Below are positions 48,390 to 60,193 of a stretch of DNA of 64,000 bases, piece by piece. Source of the stretch: Datnioides undecimradiatus (taxonomy: Eukaryota; Chordata; Actinopteri; Lobotiformes; Datnioididae); contig WARS01000043.1 of assembly GCA_008933995.1 (NCBI GenBank), forward strand, positions 3,462,001 to 3,526,000, read 5' to 3'. The notes beneath the pieces were generated by a model, which saw nothing but the letters and a program-made list of their open reading frames with translations, was not told the DNA's origin and made no database searches. The position numbers and the translations under genes are program-made. Position 1 is the stretch's first letter. Each line of letters starts with the position of its first letter.

Positions 48390-48403
48390 ACGCCAGAGGG
48401 CGC
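48390..48403 (+). promoter_or_regulatory. CTCF-like core
   Basis: ACGCCAGAGGGCGC matches CCASYAGRKGGCRS at 12 of 14 positions, with a CTGCAGGG word 20 bases upstream that resembles the accessory upstream motif. Confidence 0.4.
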
Positions 48404-48806
48404 TGTCGGGCTGCGACGTGTCCTCAGTGGCTCCTGTAATGTAAGTTAACAGAAAACAGATTTATTTGAGTCAGGGGCATTTTGCAGTTGGCAGAAGTGA
48501 ACCGAAAAACATATATTTTAATGTCAGAAGCAAGAATGATTCAGAATTTTGTGCTTTAGCTCCAGTCGAGTCAGGTAATCGCACATCAGTTGTGACGACC
48601 TACATGAAAATCTGCACGCAGGCTGCATTTTCCCCTGTCAGTCACACAGTAACTGCACAGGGCTGCATGGGGGAATGTATTAACCAAAGAAGTCAATGAA
48701 GACGTCACAGAAAAGCCTTTTTTTCAGTACTTAATTAATTAATAGGCCTTGTTAACAAAGTCAGAGTTTCCCAGTATTGTAGTTGCAGGTTTTATTTTGT
48801 TAAAGG

Positions 48807-48834
48807 GAGGGATATAGGGATATAGGGATATTGG
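48807..48834 (+). repeat. short 8-bp tandem (GGGATATA)3
   Basis: Three near-identical units, GGGATATA GGGATATA GGGATATT, then GGG. Confidence 0.8.
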
Positions 48835-49224
48835 GAATATTGAATATAATATAAAAAGGGCCAGCTTTGTGTTTAATACTATCAGTGGATATCCTTAAAT
48901 CTGCCGTGAGCCATCAGAAAATGCACATAACACACTGAAGGCCACATTAAAACAGTTCAGAAGTGTTCCCGGTGAGTCATAATGAGTCATACTGACGTGT
49001 TGGTTCGCTAAATACTGGATAAATCGCTTGGAAAGGGGGCAAATATATGATGGGAGAACTGGTCTTCAAAGCTTTAACTAGCAATCATTTCTAATCATAA
49101 ATAGTATTGCATAATGAAGTATTTATAACACACTGAAATGTAATATTTGGAGAAGCACGAAGTAAGAAAACATATTTAGGGTCTGAAGACGGAGGGTTGC
49201 ATGCTGCACGGATTGTGCAGCAGC

Positions 49225-49445
49225 CTGAGGTAAGTTGTGATTTATGAATTTGGGCTTTATAAATAAAATCTGACTTGACATAGCACCAAACATATTTCAT
49301 GTTCTGTAGCTGTAATAGGAGGCTGCAAGAGGTGGAATAGTGGGCGTACTGTTCAAATCCCCTGAACTGCTGCAGAGTCGGTCTCAGTAAACTAGAAATA
49401 CTGCCAATGTCCCCCCGAGTAAGGCACTTAACCTTTGGCAGCGCA
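49225..49445. mobile_element. SINE fragments (tail and tRNA-like head)
   Basis: GAATTTGGGCTTTATAAATA then AAATCTGACTTGAC (about 49,246-49,279) looks like a fish SINE/LINE tail. About 70 bases on, GTTCAAATCC (49,351-49,360) is a perfect box B-type word, followed by CGAGTAAGGCACTTAACC (about 49,417-49,434), typical of SINE bodies. The tail lies before the head on the plus strand, so two adjacent or rearranged copies are likely. The 200-codon minus frame 49091-49693 runs through this and is therefore rejected as a gene. Confidence 0.45.
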
Positions 49446-49597
49446 GGGCTGTGGTTGGAAAAGGCAGGTGGCTTTGTGAGGGAGAGAGACTGCAGCAAGT
49501 CAGCCCGCTGAGCCGGGAGGATGCCTCGACCTTCTCTCCAACATTTCTGCACGGCCAAGTGTTCGGGAGCTGTCGGGCTGCGTGTCCACGTGTCAAA

Positions 49598-49611
49598 CCA
49601 GCAGATGGCAG
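49598..49611 (+). promoter_or_regulatory. CTCF core site (full consensus match)
   Basis: CCAGCAGATGGCAG fits every position of CCASYAGRKGGCRS. It is the second full match in the window, in the same orientation as the one at 39,824 and about 9.8 kb from it. Confidence 0.45.
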
Positions 49612-49789
49612 GAGTGCACCGCGCCGAGCGCCGGGGCCCCGCTTCCTGCACCGAGGGGATGTGGGCGCAGCGCCTGACTGCCAGCTCAGGCATTATCTCA
49701 CCCCCAGTTTGATTCCATTACACAGGCAGAGGAGGGAAATAAGGCTGACTCACAGTGCCGCCGCTCTCCCAGTCGGCGAATGAAGTGTT

Positions 49790-50035
49790 TCCCTAGACTG
49801 AATGAGATAGGGCTCCACTAAATCTTCACTTAGTGCCTCATTACAATCAGCAGTGCCTTTTGAATATGGCCTCTTTAAGATGAAAATAGCAGGAAGGCTG
49901 AAATTCATTAATAGAAGGTCACGGTTGCTTTGTACAGAAACCTGTTGGCGGTAATCATATTAGCCCTCTGAGTTTGGTTAATCAGCTTGTTCGACCATAG
50001 CACACTTTGGGTTTTTTTGTCTCCAGTGAAATGAG
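49790..50035. promoter_or_regulatory. candidate conserved noncoding block
   Basis: Dense ATTA-type words (CTCATTACAATCAG 49,837-49,850, AATTCATTAATAG about 49,902-49,914, GGTAATCATATTAGCC about 49,950-49,965, GGTTAATCAGC about 49,976-49,986) and a SOX-type GCTTTGT (about 49,927-49,933). No frame passes through. The texture is that of a developmental enhancer; inferred only. Confidence 0.35.
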
Positions 50036-50134
50036 CGGCCTGCCTTTTTTATCATCCAGCACAGTGGATGTAATCAGGAGCTACTCTGTGTCGAAGTCCA
50101 GAGGAGAAAAACAACAAGGCTGCATGTGCAGAGG

Positions 50135-50157
50135 AAAAAAAAAAAGGGGGGGGGGGG
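50135..50157 (+). repeat. A11G12 purine tract
   Basis: Eleven A followed directly by twelve G, a strand-asymmetric purine run prone to slippage and triplex formation. Confidence 0.9.
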
Positions 50158-50159
50158 AA

Positions 50160-53100
50160 TGAAGAGAAAGCTCCAGAACAGACAACGAGTATCGACAAAT
50201 TAAATGTTCCCTGTCCGGAGCTCAGGTTTTGGAGAGACGGCGAAAGACAAAATAATAAAGTCAGGTCAATGTTACCTGAGGAGACGTCAATACCAAGCTC
50301 TACAGCGCCTGACTGCCGTTGCTTTGCACCATCAGACCACCTCTATACCATAAGACTCAAGCATCTGAGTCATTATGCTTTATTATAGTCTAATCGGTGG
50401 AGTAGCTGCCAGCAATATGCATGCATGCATGTCTTCTTAGTATAATTATTATTACTGATAGCTGTGTTTTGATTTGTTGGTTTCAGCTGCACACACGCCC
50501 CTTGAATCAGGCTTTGGGCTGCCAGGATGCAGTGACATGTGGGCGTAGGTGTATCTAGCGCGTCGGTCACCACGTGGATTGCGTTTCCTGGACGATCCGG
50601 CGACTCGGGTGACGTCAAAACAAACGGAGCCGCACAGCTCAGCGTATGACAGATCGGTCGTGATGGTTTTTTGACAGGAGGACGCTGGAGGATCTCAAAA
50701 CACGGGAGAAACCACACATGGAGAGCAGCTCACCGAGCAGACCGCACACCGCTTCAGAAAGTCAGCAAGTGCTTTTCTGGTGGAGGAAACCGGTGCTTAG
50801 AGCCAATTTACTACTTAACAACCAGAGTAAAGGACAAACATCAGAGTGGATGTGGCATTGACTGACCAAACAATGACATGACGCGTCAGCCTGTTTACAG
50901 TGCAGGGTGGTCCTTGTGTCTGATGATCATTTCCTACAGATAATGTGGTTTAAAGTGCATAAATTAATTAAAAACTACAATCGGTCGTAAACTCTGGAAT
51001 GAAGAAGAGTAAATGATGAAATAGAGGCCGGGAAAAACCAAAACAAAGCTCAGTGTCGCATTCCTTCCCTGCCTGTCAGGCTGAGGTCACCAAATACTTT
51101 CCATCTTTTAAACACTTATGGCAAAAATACTCTGCGTGATTAGAAACAGGGCGCTCCGCCGCCGTCCTTGATCCATTTCAGCACGTCGGGGCCATACATT
51201 AATCTTCGGTGCTCGTGGCTCTTTACGGGCCAGCTGCGTGCGGAAGAGGAGCCCAGCGCGAGATCGACGTCTCCCACTCTCCAGAGCGAATGAAGTCAAA
51301 ATCAGCTCCCCTCCTATGATTGACACCCTGTCACGCTTCACAGCGGTGCAGCTCGGCATCACAGGCAAACACGGTTCTATATGCGCGGGCGTCTTGCCTC
51401 CGTAAACCACGTTCACCAGCTGTAAAATATCTGTGAAATACCACCCATGACTCATTGCTTCCTTTGCCATTTTCCCTCTGACTAATATCTAAGTGACATT
51501 CGGACGTCGGTAGCAGGATCGCTTCCTGGAATCAAAGAGCAGTGAATATATTTTTTCCCCTTTCGCCTGTTTACTGATACGGATGACATCTCATATTGCC
51601 GTTTCAACACAGCGTTGGTGGTTTTCGAGCTCGCGCGCGGCCTTAAGGGTCCCTGAACGGCTGTTTGCTGCGTAACGGTAGCATCAACATGTGAATCAAT
51701 GAGAAAATGAGCGTCTGAAGTACGCCGGCTGATGGCGGCTGAGCAGAAAAACAGACTTCAGAGCCTTTTGACACCTTTTTTGTTTGGTCCAGACTTTTCG
51801 GTTCGATTAGATGTGTTAAAATTTACCTCGGCGTGACCGAAGGAGGTCGATTTGCTCCTCAATTAAACTGAACAATGGCTATTTTCAGTTCAAGCCTCAA
51901 AGGAACCGGCTTATAACGTCTTACGTCTATAGTGGGGATGTATGAAATATGAATTTGCTTTAAAGCTCTTTTAAAGCCCTCTTCACTTTGGGACTGAGTG
52001 GTCATGTGATTTGGTGCTTGCAAATCGTAGTCCTCCGCTGTTTTCCTGCACTCGAGAGGCCATTGCACTTTCAAAAATAGTCCAAAAGGTTTAAAATGTG
52101 GACTTGTCACCTCGCTGCCGTGACGCAGAGGTGCACGAAAGGTGTGTCGGTGCACCGTGACATCAGCGTCGGTTGCAGGTGCACACTTCAGACCTTCCCA
52201 GAGAGATTGAGTGCATAAAGCTCAAACACTCCTTATGTTTCTTGGCTACCTACGTCACTCTCCTCTTATTGTATGCGCCACATTAAAACCATCAATACAC
52301 TAGTGCAGAGTATTATTATATATGCACCCAAATGATTAAAGCAGCAACAGTAACAGGTGCCTTGTTACATTTTAAGTCTATCCGAATAAATCCCTGTGAT
52401 GTTTCTAACGTCCCTTTGGAGTAAATGCATCCGATTGGGCTGCTGCAATGCATTGTGGTTACTCTGAGTGATGGCAACGGCATGCTTGGTAATTACCTTT
52501 AAGCGGTTTTGCCAAATAAAAACGGCGCAGAGCAGACGTCGACCCTGTAAATTTAACAGCGGCGATTTTAGCCACCGAGCTGCGGGACTTTTAAATCCTT
52601 TTTAATAAAGCCAAAGCCTTCAGGAAACAGTTGTAACGGATCCAATACGTGTAATTAGAAGATATATTTTTATACTTAATGGATAGTGTCGAAGCCTAAT
52701 GAAACAAGCCACCGCGCTTTCTCGAGAAACGACTTTCATCATCAAGCCGGCGTGTCTCTCAGGCCGCCCTGACACCCCCATCGTTTGTCAGGCCGTATTG
52801 ATCGCGTGTCTGTCCGCGAACCACAATCCGATGGCGTCCCCGAAGAGACGAGGAGTGTCACCACCTTGCCCGTGACCTCTCTACGGGGAGGCGAGGTGTC
52901 GACCTGTCACTTTGCGACCGCGCGCCTGTCATTATGTCTGAGTGGGGAAACTGCCACACGTCTGCTGGTCTGACCGGCTCTGCAGTGGTTCAAAGGCTTC
53001 AGGGAATAAGTCATTTCAGTCCACCAAATGGATTTCTATAATAGAATTTTCAAGGGCAGTGGAATAGTGAATAAAGCCCGCCGCTGTGCGAGCGTTTGAT

Positions 53101-54655
53101 GTGAGCTGATCACAACTCAGCAATATGAGGAGCTCTAGCCCGCCCGGTCTAATGAAAGGTACCGAAATGAGCACAGTGTCTTAAAATACAAATCATACAA
53201 TACGTGCTCTGTGCATGCCAAGTGAGAGACGTGCAGGAGATAATACAGTAAGGGCGGTGGTGGGGTGACCTGAGGTTTGCTTGGGCCGAGAAGCGAAGGC
53301 TGCACACGTTTGAGGCTTTAATGAATGTGAAAGAGCGAGCAGCTGCACGAGAAAACGCCTGGTTTTTGAAATAGATGTCGCGCATAAAAACGCAGGGAGG
53401 AAGTTAAATATAACAGCCCGTGAAGATCTTTAACATTCGGGATTGATTGATGATTTCAGCAGCTACTGTATGCTCCAGTCTCTTCCACTCGCGCTGTTCT
53501 GGATTCGTTAAAGCTGCGATTCCCCCCTCTGATGTGCTTTCTCCCAGCGCAGCGGCGGCGAGTGTTGCAACGGGGCTGCATTCGGAGACACCTGTCACGG
53601 CGAGAAGAAAGGAAAAAGTGACTTCACAGTCGAAAAGTTGCCGACTTGTTGAGCAACAGTCTGAATTTACAGCTTGGAAAAATCCTTTTGGAGCAAGTGC
53701 TTCCTCCTAACTCGCACCTCTGGAAAAGGGAAGTAGTTAAATTCAGTATTTTTCATCATAGCCACCTATTTTTCCATGTATGTCAGTTTTCCAACAGCCC
53801 AGTGTTGAGCAAGATGCTGCAGCCCGGATACAAGCTGCCATGTCCACTAGGATTGACGTGTCTGACAACATGAAGTAAAGGATCACCACTGAGACGGACC
53901 TTAGCCAACGTATAGCTCGGCTCCAGCCAACCAGACTCCACTGACGTGAACGGCCGCGTCAGCTCCAATAAACCCTGAACCGACCGCGGTGTCGTTTCTT
54001 TGCTTCTCTCCTGATGCCTTCACATATTCAACGTGGGTTGTTCACTTTGTCCGAACCAAAGTTGTGATTGTTGGAAGATGAGATGTGACCGTTTTGATGA
54101 GTTTAAGTGTGAGTTTCAATGAGTTATTGGGTATAATGCACATAATACATCAGCTACCAATGTGCTGAACTGACTTTGTGACAGAGCATTTCACAATACA
54201 GAACATCCTACTTGCCCAAAGCAATCCTCTCTCACACCCCAACAGCAGAGATCTCTCAAAACTCTCAGTTTTATATTTAAGTATAGTTCATTTATTCTGT
54301 TTTGCACCTTCGGGAGCTCCAGTGCTCACGGTGCACTTCTTTATACAAATCTTTATACACCTCTCTACCACAAGAAAGACACTTCAGACGACTTTGCACG
54401 CCTCTTCTGTCATATATTTATATACTGTTGTACCTATAGTGCATCAGTTTCTTTATATAGTGCATTCTGTAAATGTACTGCAAATCTATTTCTCTCTTCT
54501 AGCGTTGTTTTGTGTATTTGCTGTTGCCGTGCAATGCTGTGCGGCCTGCAGCTGAATGAGAGCGACTCCCTGCAGCAAGGTTCAAACCTCAGTTGGTAAA
54601 GACCGAACCTAGAGAGAGTGTCGGCGGAACAATACCCACGGTTTTGAAATAACAC
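50160..54655. other. no gene recognised (4.5 kb)
   Basis: No exon, RNA gene or assignable repeat. Short ATGC tandem at 50,420-50,432. Overlapping frames (51108-51470, 53404-53598/53447-53710, 54178-54555) lack domains. About 54,290-54,500 has TATA/GTGCA-rich words that may be an old repeat, not assignable. Confidence 0.45.
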
Positions 54656-54659
54656 GTTC

Positions 54660-54905
54660 GACGATCACGTGTGGGTGCGGTGGTGAGACGCTCACACGCT
54701 CCCGGGCCACGTGCGGGCTGCAGGTCGCCTGATCTGACCCTTAACCGCACCCAAACACACACCGTTTCCAAATGTTTTCCTGCGGCGAGCGCTTGACGGC
54801 TGGAGAAACATTATTTTCACATTACCCGAGTATATAAGCGACGTGATCTGCATCTCACGGCTCACATTCGTTTCACCAACGACCAGAAGACTTTAATTTA
54901 CCGCC
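54660..54905 (+). promoter_or_regulatory. promoter-like arrangement: two E-boxes and a TATA box
   Basis: Two CACGTG E-boxes (54,666-54,671 and 54,708-54,713) lie in a GC-rich stretch. They are followed by TATATAAG (54,831-54,838) and, 25-35 bases further on, by a TCACATTC initiator-like word near 54,862. That is the spacing of a TATA-driven start site. Downstream the first ATG (54,971) opens only a 15-codon frame, and no coding exon was recognised. It could drive a noncoding transcript, a distant exon, or be chance. Confidence 0.3.
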
Positions 54906-55174
54906 GGCTGAACTGAAGAAGATCTCTAAACGACATCCTCATTACTGCTATTTACGGTTTTTATAACTCCATGTATACTGACAATCTTTGGGCATTAACT
55001 GTGGTTTTGACTAACTGAGTGCATAATTACAACTTCCTAATATTCCTCAACCCCGAGTAACTGAAACAAATTTGCCTGTTGCTCTCACTTAGCGTCACCG
55101 TGGCCAGAGATGTATCCGTGGATAGTTCGTCTTCTAACCGCTAAATTACAGATATTGCCCCCGAAACACGGTCT

Positions 55175-55335
55175 TATTTAAGATTATTAATTAGACAAGA
55201 AATAGGTTTCTTTCAATATCCTGGAGAATCCCATTGTGAAGATTGAAGGCCGGCTCCCTGACGCAGGAAATAATCTGTCTGGTGGGCTCAGTCCTTGGGT
55301 TTTTTTAATTACCCTAATGCACATCCAGGCGGAAG
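55175..55335. promoter_or_regulatory. candidate conserved noncoding block
   Basis: AAGATTATTAATTAGACAAG (about 55,180-55,199) is packed with homeodomain words. It is followed by non-repetitive sequence and then TTTTTTTAATTACCCTAATGC (about 55,300-55,320). By eye only. Confidence 0.3.
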
Positions 55336-55339
55336 ACAG

Positions 55340-56045
55340 AGCTCCGACTGTGCAGCCTCTCCCGGTGCATCTCTGAGTGGGAGCAGAATGGTTTAAATAT
55401 AGACATATCAAGCGGTAATGGTCGGACTGGTGCTCAGCAGAGAACCAGACCAGCGCAGTCCGCGTCCGGTTGGCGTTAAAGGGCGCCGAGCTCGTGATTA
55501 CGCCGGCCGCAATTAACTTTGCTCATTTCTAAATGTTCGGAGCAGGAGTGGGGTTGTGTCGCATTATAACGACAGGCATAAAGGCCCGTCGTTTCAGCCG
55601 GCTCCATCCATAACCAAAGAAAGTGACGTGAACGACTTTGACACCAGTCTTTATATCGCTTGCACAGAAAGAGACACTTTGCCAGGCACATCATCACATG
55701 TCAGCATGAATCACTTTCCTCTCACTCCATTTGCTGCTGCGCTCGGATCAGCTCCCCATCTTGACACTTGCTAATGTCCCCCGCTATCCGCACTGAGGCT
55801 GCTGTCCCTTGGTAGGAGGGAGCGGTGTGAGTGTGTGTGTGTGTGTGTGTAGGGTGTGGGGGTGGGGTTCCCCCCTGAGGCATAATGGCTGCTCTCCAGA
55901 TTGTGTCAGCCGCTGAAGTTAAGGCCCTCTGGCTGCTGTAGTGTCTGTGTCGGCCCGAGTTAGCCGGGTCGTCAGAGAGCAGCGGAGGGCTCGTCCCCTG
56001 CCTCTGCGGGGCTGCACAAGGTGCTCCGGTCTGCGGCGAACAGGG
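55340..56045. other. no gene recognised; (GT)n
   Basis: A (GT)n run lies at 55,831-55,850. The rest is GC-moderate with no supported gene. Opposite-strand frames at 55919-56209 and 55941-56201 exclude each other and have no domain. Confidence 0.45.
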
Positions 56046-56049
56046 CGCC

Positions 56050-56063
56050 GTGCCCTCTGCTCT
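56050..56063 (-). promoter_or_regulatory. CTCF-like core (minus)
   Basis: On the minus strand AGAGCAGAGGGCAC matches 12 of 14 consensus positions. Confidence 0.35.
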
Positions 56064-56099
56064 GTGTGCTTTATCAGACGCTGCTCAGGCTCTGCTGCA

Positions 56100-56290
56100 G
56101 CGCCTGCACAGCCCGGTTTAGTGGTGCAATGCCAACACCTACCAGGCATATTTAGCCTCTGCAACACATTATCCATTACTTTAATGTTGCATCTTGGGTA
56201 AAAGGACATGCTAATGCAATATGGAAATCACCCTAATCACCCTAATCTTCATGCTCTTGCAATGCATGAATGGGAGCTAAATTTAGACTA
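56100..56290. promoter_or_regulatory. candidate conserved noncoding block with TAATC tandem
   Basis: CACCCTAAT occurs twice in tandem (about 56,229-56,246), giving two TAATC (Otx/Pitx-type) cores, with an octamer-like ATGCTAAT (56,209-56,216) and GCAATATGG upstream. The region has no frame of note. Confidence 0.3.
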
Positions 56291-56294
56291 AAGG

Positions 56295-58260
56295 GTGCAG
56301 GGCTCAGTTCACCAATTAGTGATAAGCTGCAGCTACACTGTACTCTTGCAGCACGATGTGCATCACATTAAACTGATAAAATTCAGTGACAGCAGCCAAT
56401 TATCATACTATAGTACACCATTAAACCCGTGCACTGCTGCAGCCCCACTGCACACAACCTTTAAATGTTGCAGCTTTGTGATTCAAACCCCTAAATGTAC
56501 AGAAACAAGAGATAAGCTGGTGCATGCACACGCTTCCAGCTAACATCTGCAGAGTTGCTTCATGCACATAAGACTGAACGCACTAGCAACTGTCACAAGT
56601 CCCATATTATTATGGATACCTGCAGTTTAATATTCTTTACGCACTGATTTAGAAACTGTGGTAAAGTGGTTTTCTGATTGCAAGAGACACCTGTCAGCCA
56701 ACCAGAGACAAGTATTCACTCTGACCAGCTTCCGATGCATGGTTAAAGCACGGTATAATTCAAACCTGACTGGAGATATACTAACAAGTGAAGCGCCTCA
56801 GTCACAATGTTCATTACAGCTGGTCCAAAAACGCTAAATGTATACCTTTCTTATTTTATGCTTGACCACTTCTCGGCCGGTGACTGACTGCAGCCTCCCC
56901 TGCAGCCGTACTTTGCAGTCTGCCACTAAATCACCGGCGGCTTCGGACTGCTGAGTGTTCTGCATGAGGAGTGAAATACAGTGTGCGGCGCTCCTGTTTC
57001 ACGCTGTCTCATTACACAGTGTTTACGGCGAGTTCCTGCTGTTGCTGTACCATCTCAGTGCATACTCACTGACTTTCACTGGGATCTCAACTCAGTGAAA
57101 AGAACATACTGTGTCATGATTTATCCAAATGAATGTATTTAAGCAGGTACGGACAAATGAAAAACCCTGATTTGTTGAGTTTAAAGGGGCATTTCACACA
57201 CTTTTGAACATCAAGATTGATGGACAGAGCACTCCACAGCCTGTAAAGAGCAGTGGTATGTTGTCATCTGTAGAGAGTTTAAATTTCAGCCTGGTGGCAC
57301 GGCGTTTGCAACCCGACGAGCCAGATGGTTTGTCATCCCGAGAAGCCGTTCTCGGAAACTTCCAAGAAATACTTGGATGGACGAGCCATCTATCAATCAG
57401 ATCGGCGAACGGTGCGACGTTGTAGGAGGGTTCTTTCCAAGGAGAAGAGTGAAAACATATTTTTGCATTGTGAAAACTCCTCAGTGGCCCTTCTGTGCTC
57501 TTTTCTCCTGTTCAGATGTCACTAAAGCTTTAACAGCCTCTGCACGGTGCGCAGCTTGGTGCAAGACGGATTCTCAGCTCGTGCAATCTCGAAAATCCGG
57601 CTGCCTTACAAGTTTTGTGCCGTTTGTCAGCGATGTGGGGGTTTACCAGACAATTAGCGTCTAATCAAAGATGCACTTGAGTTGTATTATGAACATTGTT
57701 GATAGAAAATGGTATGAACATTGTGGACTTTTGGTTTTTGGGCCACAGAAGAAGCTAAAAGTCAGGATATCTTGACCTCAGCTGTTCCTCTGGAAGTGCA
57801 AAGGTAAAACCCTGGAGTTCTGCTTCACGTCATGACAATGCAACACTATTTAGCGTATCATATTTGTAATTTTGCATACATTTCCCGCATCGTAACCCAC
57901 TGTATCACTCCATCTATTGACTGAATACCCCAGACGCCTACTTTTCCTTCATTCCATCCAGTTTTAATTCATCACACGTACCCAGAGTCAAGTCAAGTCA
58001 CAGTGTTGCACATCTGCTTAAGAGTTTCAGACCTTGTAGAGAAGTGGCCGAGGGGTTTGTTTTGATAAGCGACGGCGCGAGGAGTTAATGATCTCCCTGA
58101 GATCAGTTGATCTGGTTTAACCTGCAGTCACAAGGTGTCAAAAACTGACGGCCCTCCATTTTTTAACCGGAAGCCAATACCTGCTTCTACTCGCTTATGA
58201 CAGCACTAAATCTTCTAGACTCCAAGAGCACCAGCGGCTAGCTCTGCCTCGCTATGTTTT
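56295..58260. other. no gene recognised
   Basis: Frames 57204-57425, 57325-57525 and 57377-57664 overlap in different frames on one strand and show no domain. Nothing else is supported. Confidence 0.45.
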
Positions 58261-58264
58261 ATGT

Positions 58265-58460
58265 GCTCCCTGTAACCAAATATGTTAATGAGGTGTATTA
58301 GTATGCTCCGTCAGATTTGCTGGAAGAGTTCAAAGACAAAAGAACCCCAATCCATCAGTATGCATTATGAAGCGCCGCTCGGCAGCCTTCCTTTGGCGAA
58401 GACGCTGGCGTTCACCCGGGGATTGTTTATGAATGTTTTATACTGCTTTGTAATACAATG
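58265..58460. promoter_or_regulatory. candidate conserved noncoding block
   Basis: ATATGTTAATGAGG (about 58,279-58,292), a TTCAAAGACAAAAG word (58,328-58,341), ATGCATTATGAAG (about 58,360-58,372) and GATTGTTTATGAATG (about 58,421-58,435, with a forkhead-type TGTTTA) lie in unique sequence. Judgement by eye. Confidence 0.25.
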
Positions 58461-59831
58461 AATGTTTTCTGAACCGGACCCATGTGGTCAGGATAAAGGG
58501 TGTCTCGCGCAGTCAATTAAGAGAGGGAGAGGACGTAGCGAGGCACCGACTGCCCCAATTAAAAAACGGCCGAAGAGTCGAGAAGCATCTCGGATTCTCG
58601 CCGCGTCTGAGCCAGGAGCGGCTCGGCGTCTGTGGAAGTTTGGAGATGGGGTGCAGCCTCTCGACGCCGGCCACCCTGACAGCGAGACTATTTTACTGTT
58701 TATGTCTCCTGTCAATATTTATAATACAGCGGCTCACGCCCACGCCGTGAAACCCGTTGTGACAACTTCAGAAATGTACCACATCTAATGTGGCGTATTA
58801 CCCGTAATCCAGTTTGGTGTCTCCGCGTCAGCCTTTGGGGGCGCTTGCTTTTGTTTTTTTCTTCTTCTTCTCCTCTTGAAAGGCACCTCTTTGTCGTGTG
58901 GAAGGTCCAGCTCATGATACATGATACACTCCTACACTTTTCTGCACTTTGGCAACACATCGAGATGTAGTCGCGCACATAATCGCTTCCCACAACTACT
59001 GCACGCATCCTCTTTTGCTACGTAGCCCCTGCGTTGTTAACAGAGCCCTGCCTTTGTGGACGGACCCTGCGCTGCCTTGTGGGATTGGCCCGATGCCACG
59101 CGGTAATGGAACAGCAGAGTCAAAGACCACTCCTGCCGTCTGCAAGGTCTTTGTTCCTGCTATTGTCAGCAAACGCTCGCCGATGATGCGGGGGGGCCAC
59201 GCGCGGTAATCATCTCTGCCCTTCAAGGGCACGACATTGTGGCGATTCCTTTCCGATGATGACGAGCGTGTTTTTTTTTTTGTGACATCGGTTCAATCCA
59301 GCCTCGCCGCTCTGGGGACCATTTCCACTGTTTGTAGTAAAAAGCGAAATGAAAGGATGGAGGAAACCACTGCCGGCGCTGATATGCAACAGACACCGTG
59401 CAGCACAGGGTGTTTTTCTCAACTGTGACCTCTTAAGGAAGGTATGCCCGGATGGCGTGCTGCGGGTCAGAGTTGATATTTAAAGAATATATTTATTTTC
59501 GTGGGATAAAAATGTTTTTAAAATGCGTACAGTCCCAACTGTATTACTAACAACTAACATCCGAGCGCAGCAGGCAGACTTGAAGGAAGGAAGCTCGGCA
59601 TCTTTATATCTATTTCTTCTTAACAACGCTGCACAAAAGGTTAAGATGCCTGAGCACACTTGCTTTGAGGTGGAGCGATGCCTTGTTTTGACCTGTTTCG
59701 GCAGGATGTGTGTGTAAGACTGAACAGTGAAGCCAATAAAGTCAACTGGCTGCAAAAGGAAGTATAGAAATCTATGGGAAAATCAGTTTGTGTGCTTAAA
59801 GTGTATTCTTAAATGCAGCATGACGATGGAG

Positions 59832-59864
<33 letters not shown>

Positions 59865-59865
59865 C
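59832..59865 (+). repeat. (CTAT)n microsatellite
   Basis: About eight CTAT units. Confidence 0.95.
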
Positions 59866-60155
59866 TACATCTCATACTTCTATCCAACCACCAGTGAATT
59901 CAACTGTTTGTCTTTGTGGTGACAAACGTTATTAACATGTCAATCACCGTCGGCAACCATGTGACAGCCCGCCTGCCCCCATGGAGTTAAATTATTCATT
60001 TATTCCGACTGCCGTACATCCACTTCCTGCCAATTACACCGCGGCCCGTCTTTTAAAGCGCTTTGTTGTAAGGTGCAGCGGCTGTAGGACCACCCTTTGG
60101 CACCCGTTGGCCCTGAGGGGAACGTTTAGACCGACGAATCCAGAAAACGCTCTGT

Positions 60156-60158
<3 letters not shown>

Positions 60159-60191
<33 letters not shown>
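60159..60191. repeat. (CA)n microsatellite
   Basis: About sixteen CA units. Confidence 0.95.

Positions 60192-60193
<2 letters not shown>

Larger units (their letters stand above)
47290..49220. other. no gene recognised
   Basis: Contains a short (GGGATATA)3-like tandem at 48,807-48,834 and a CTCF-like core at 48,390. The rest, AT-rich around 47,900-48,170, shows nothing. Confidence 0.45.

Noticed and set aside
49091-49693. 200-codon minus-strand open frame, the longest in the window
   Set aside because: It crosses SINE-like tail and head sequences, overlaps plus-strand frames 49451-49783 and 49521-49712, and has no recognisable domain.
60050-60072. AAAGCGCTTTG word resembling a SINE end
   Set aside because: None of the other SINE words is found around it.
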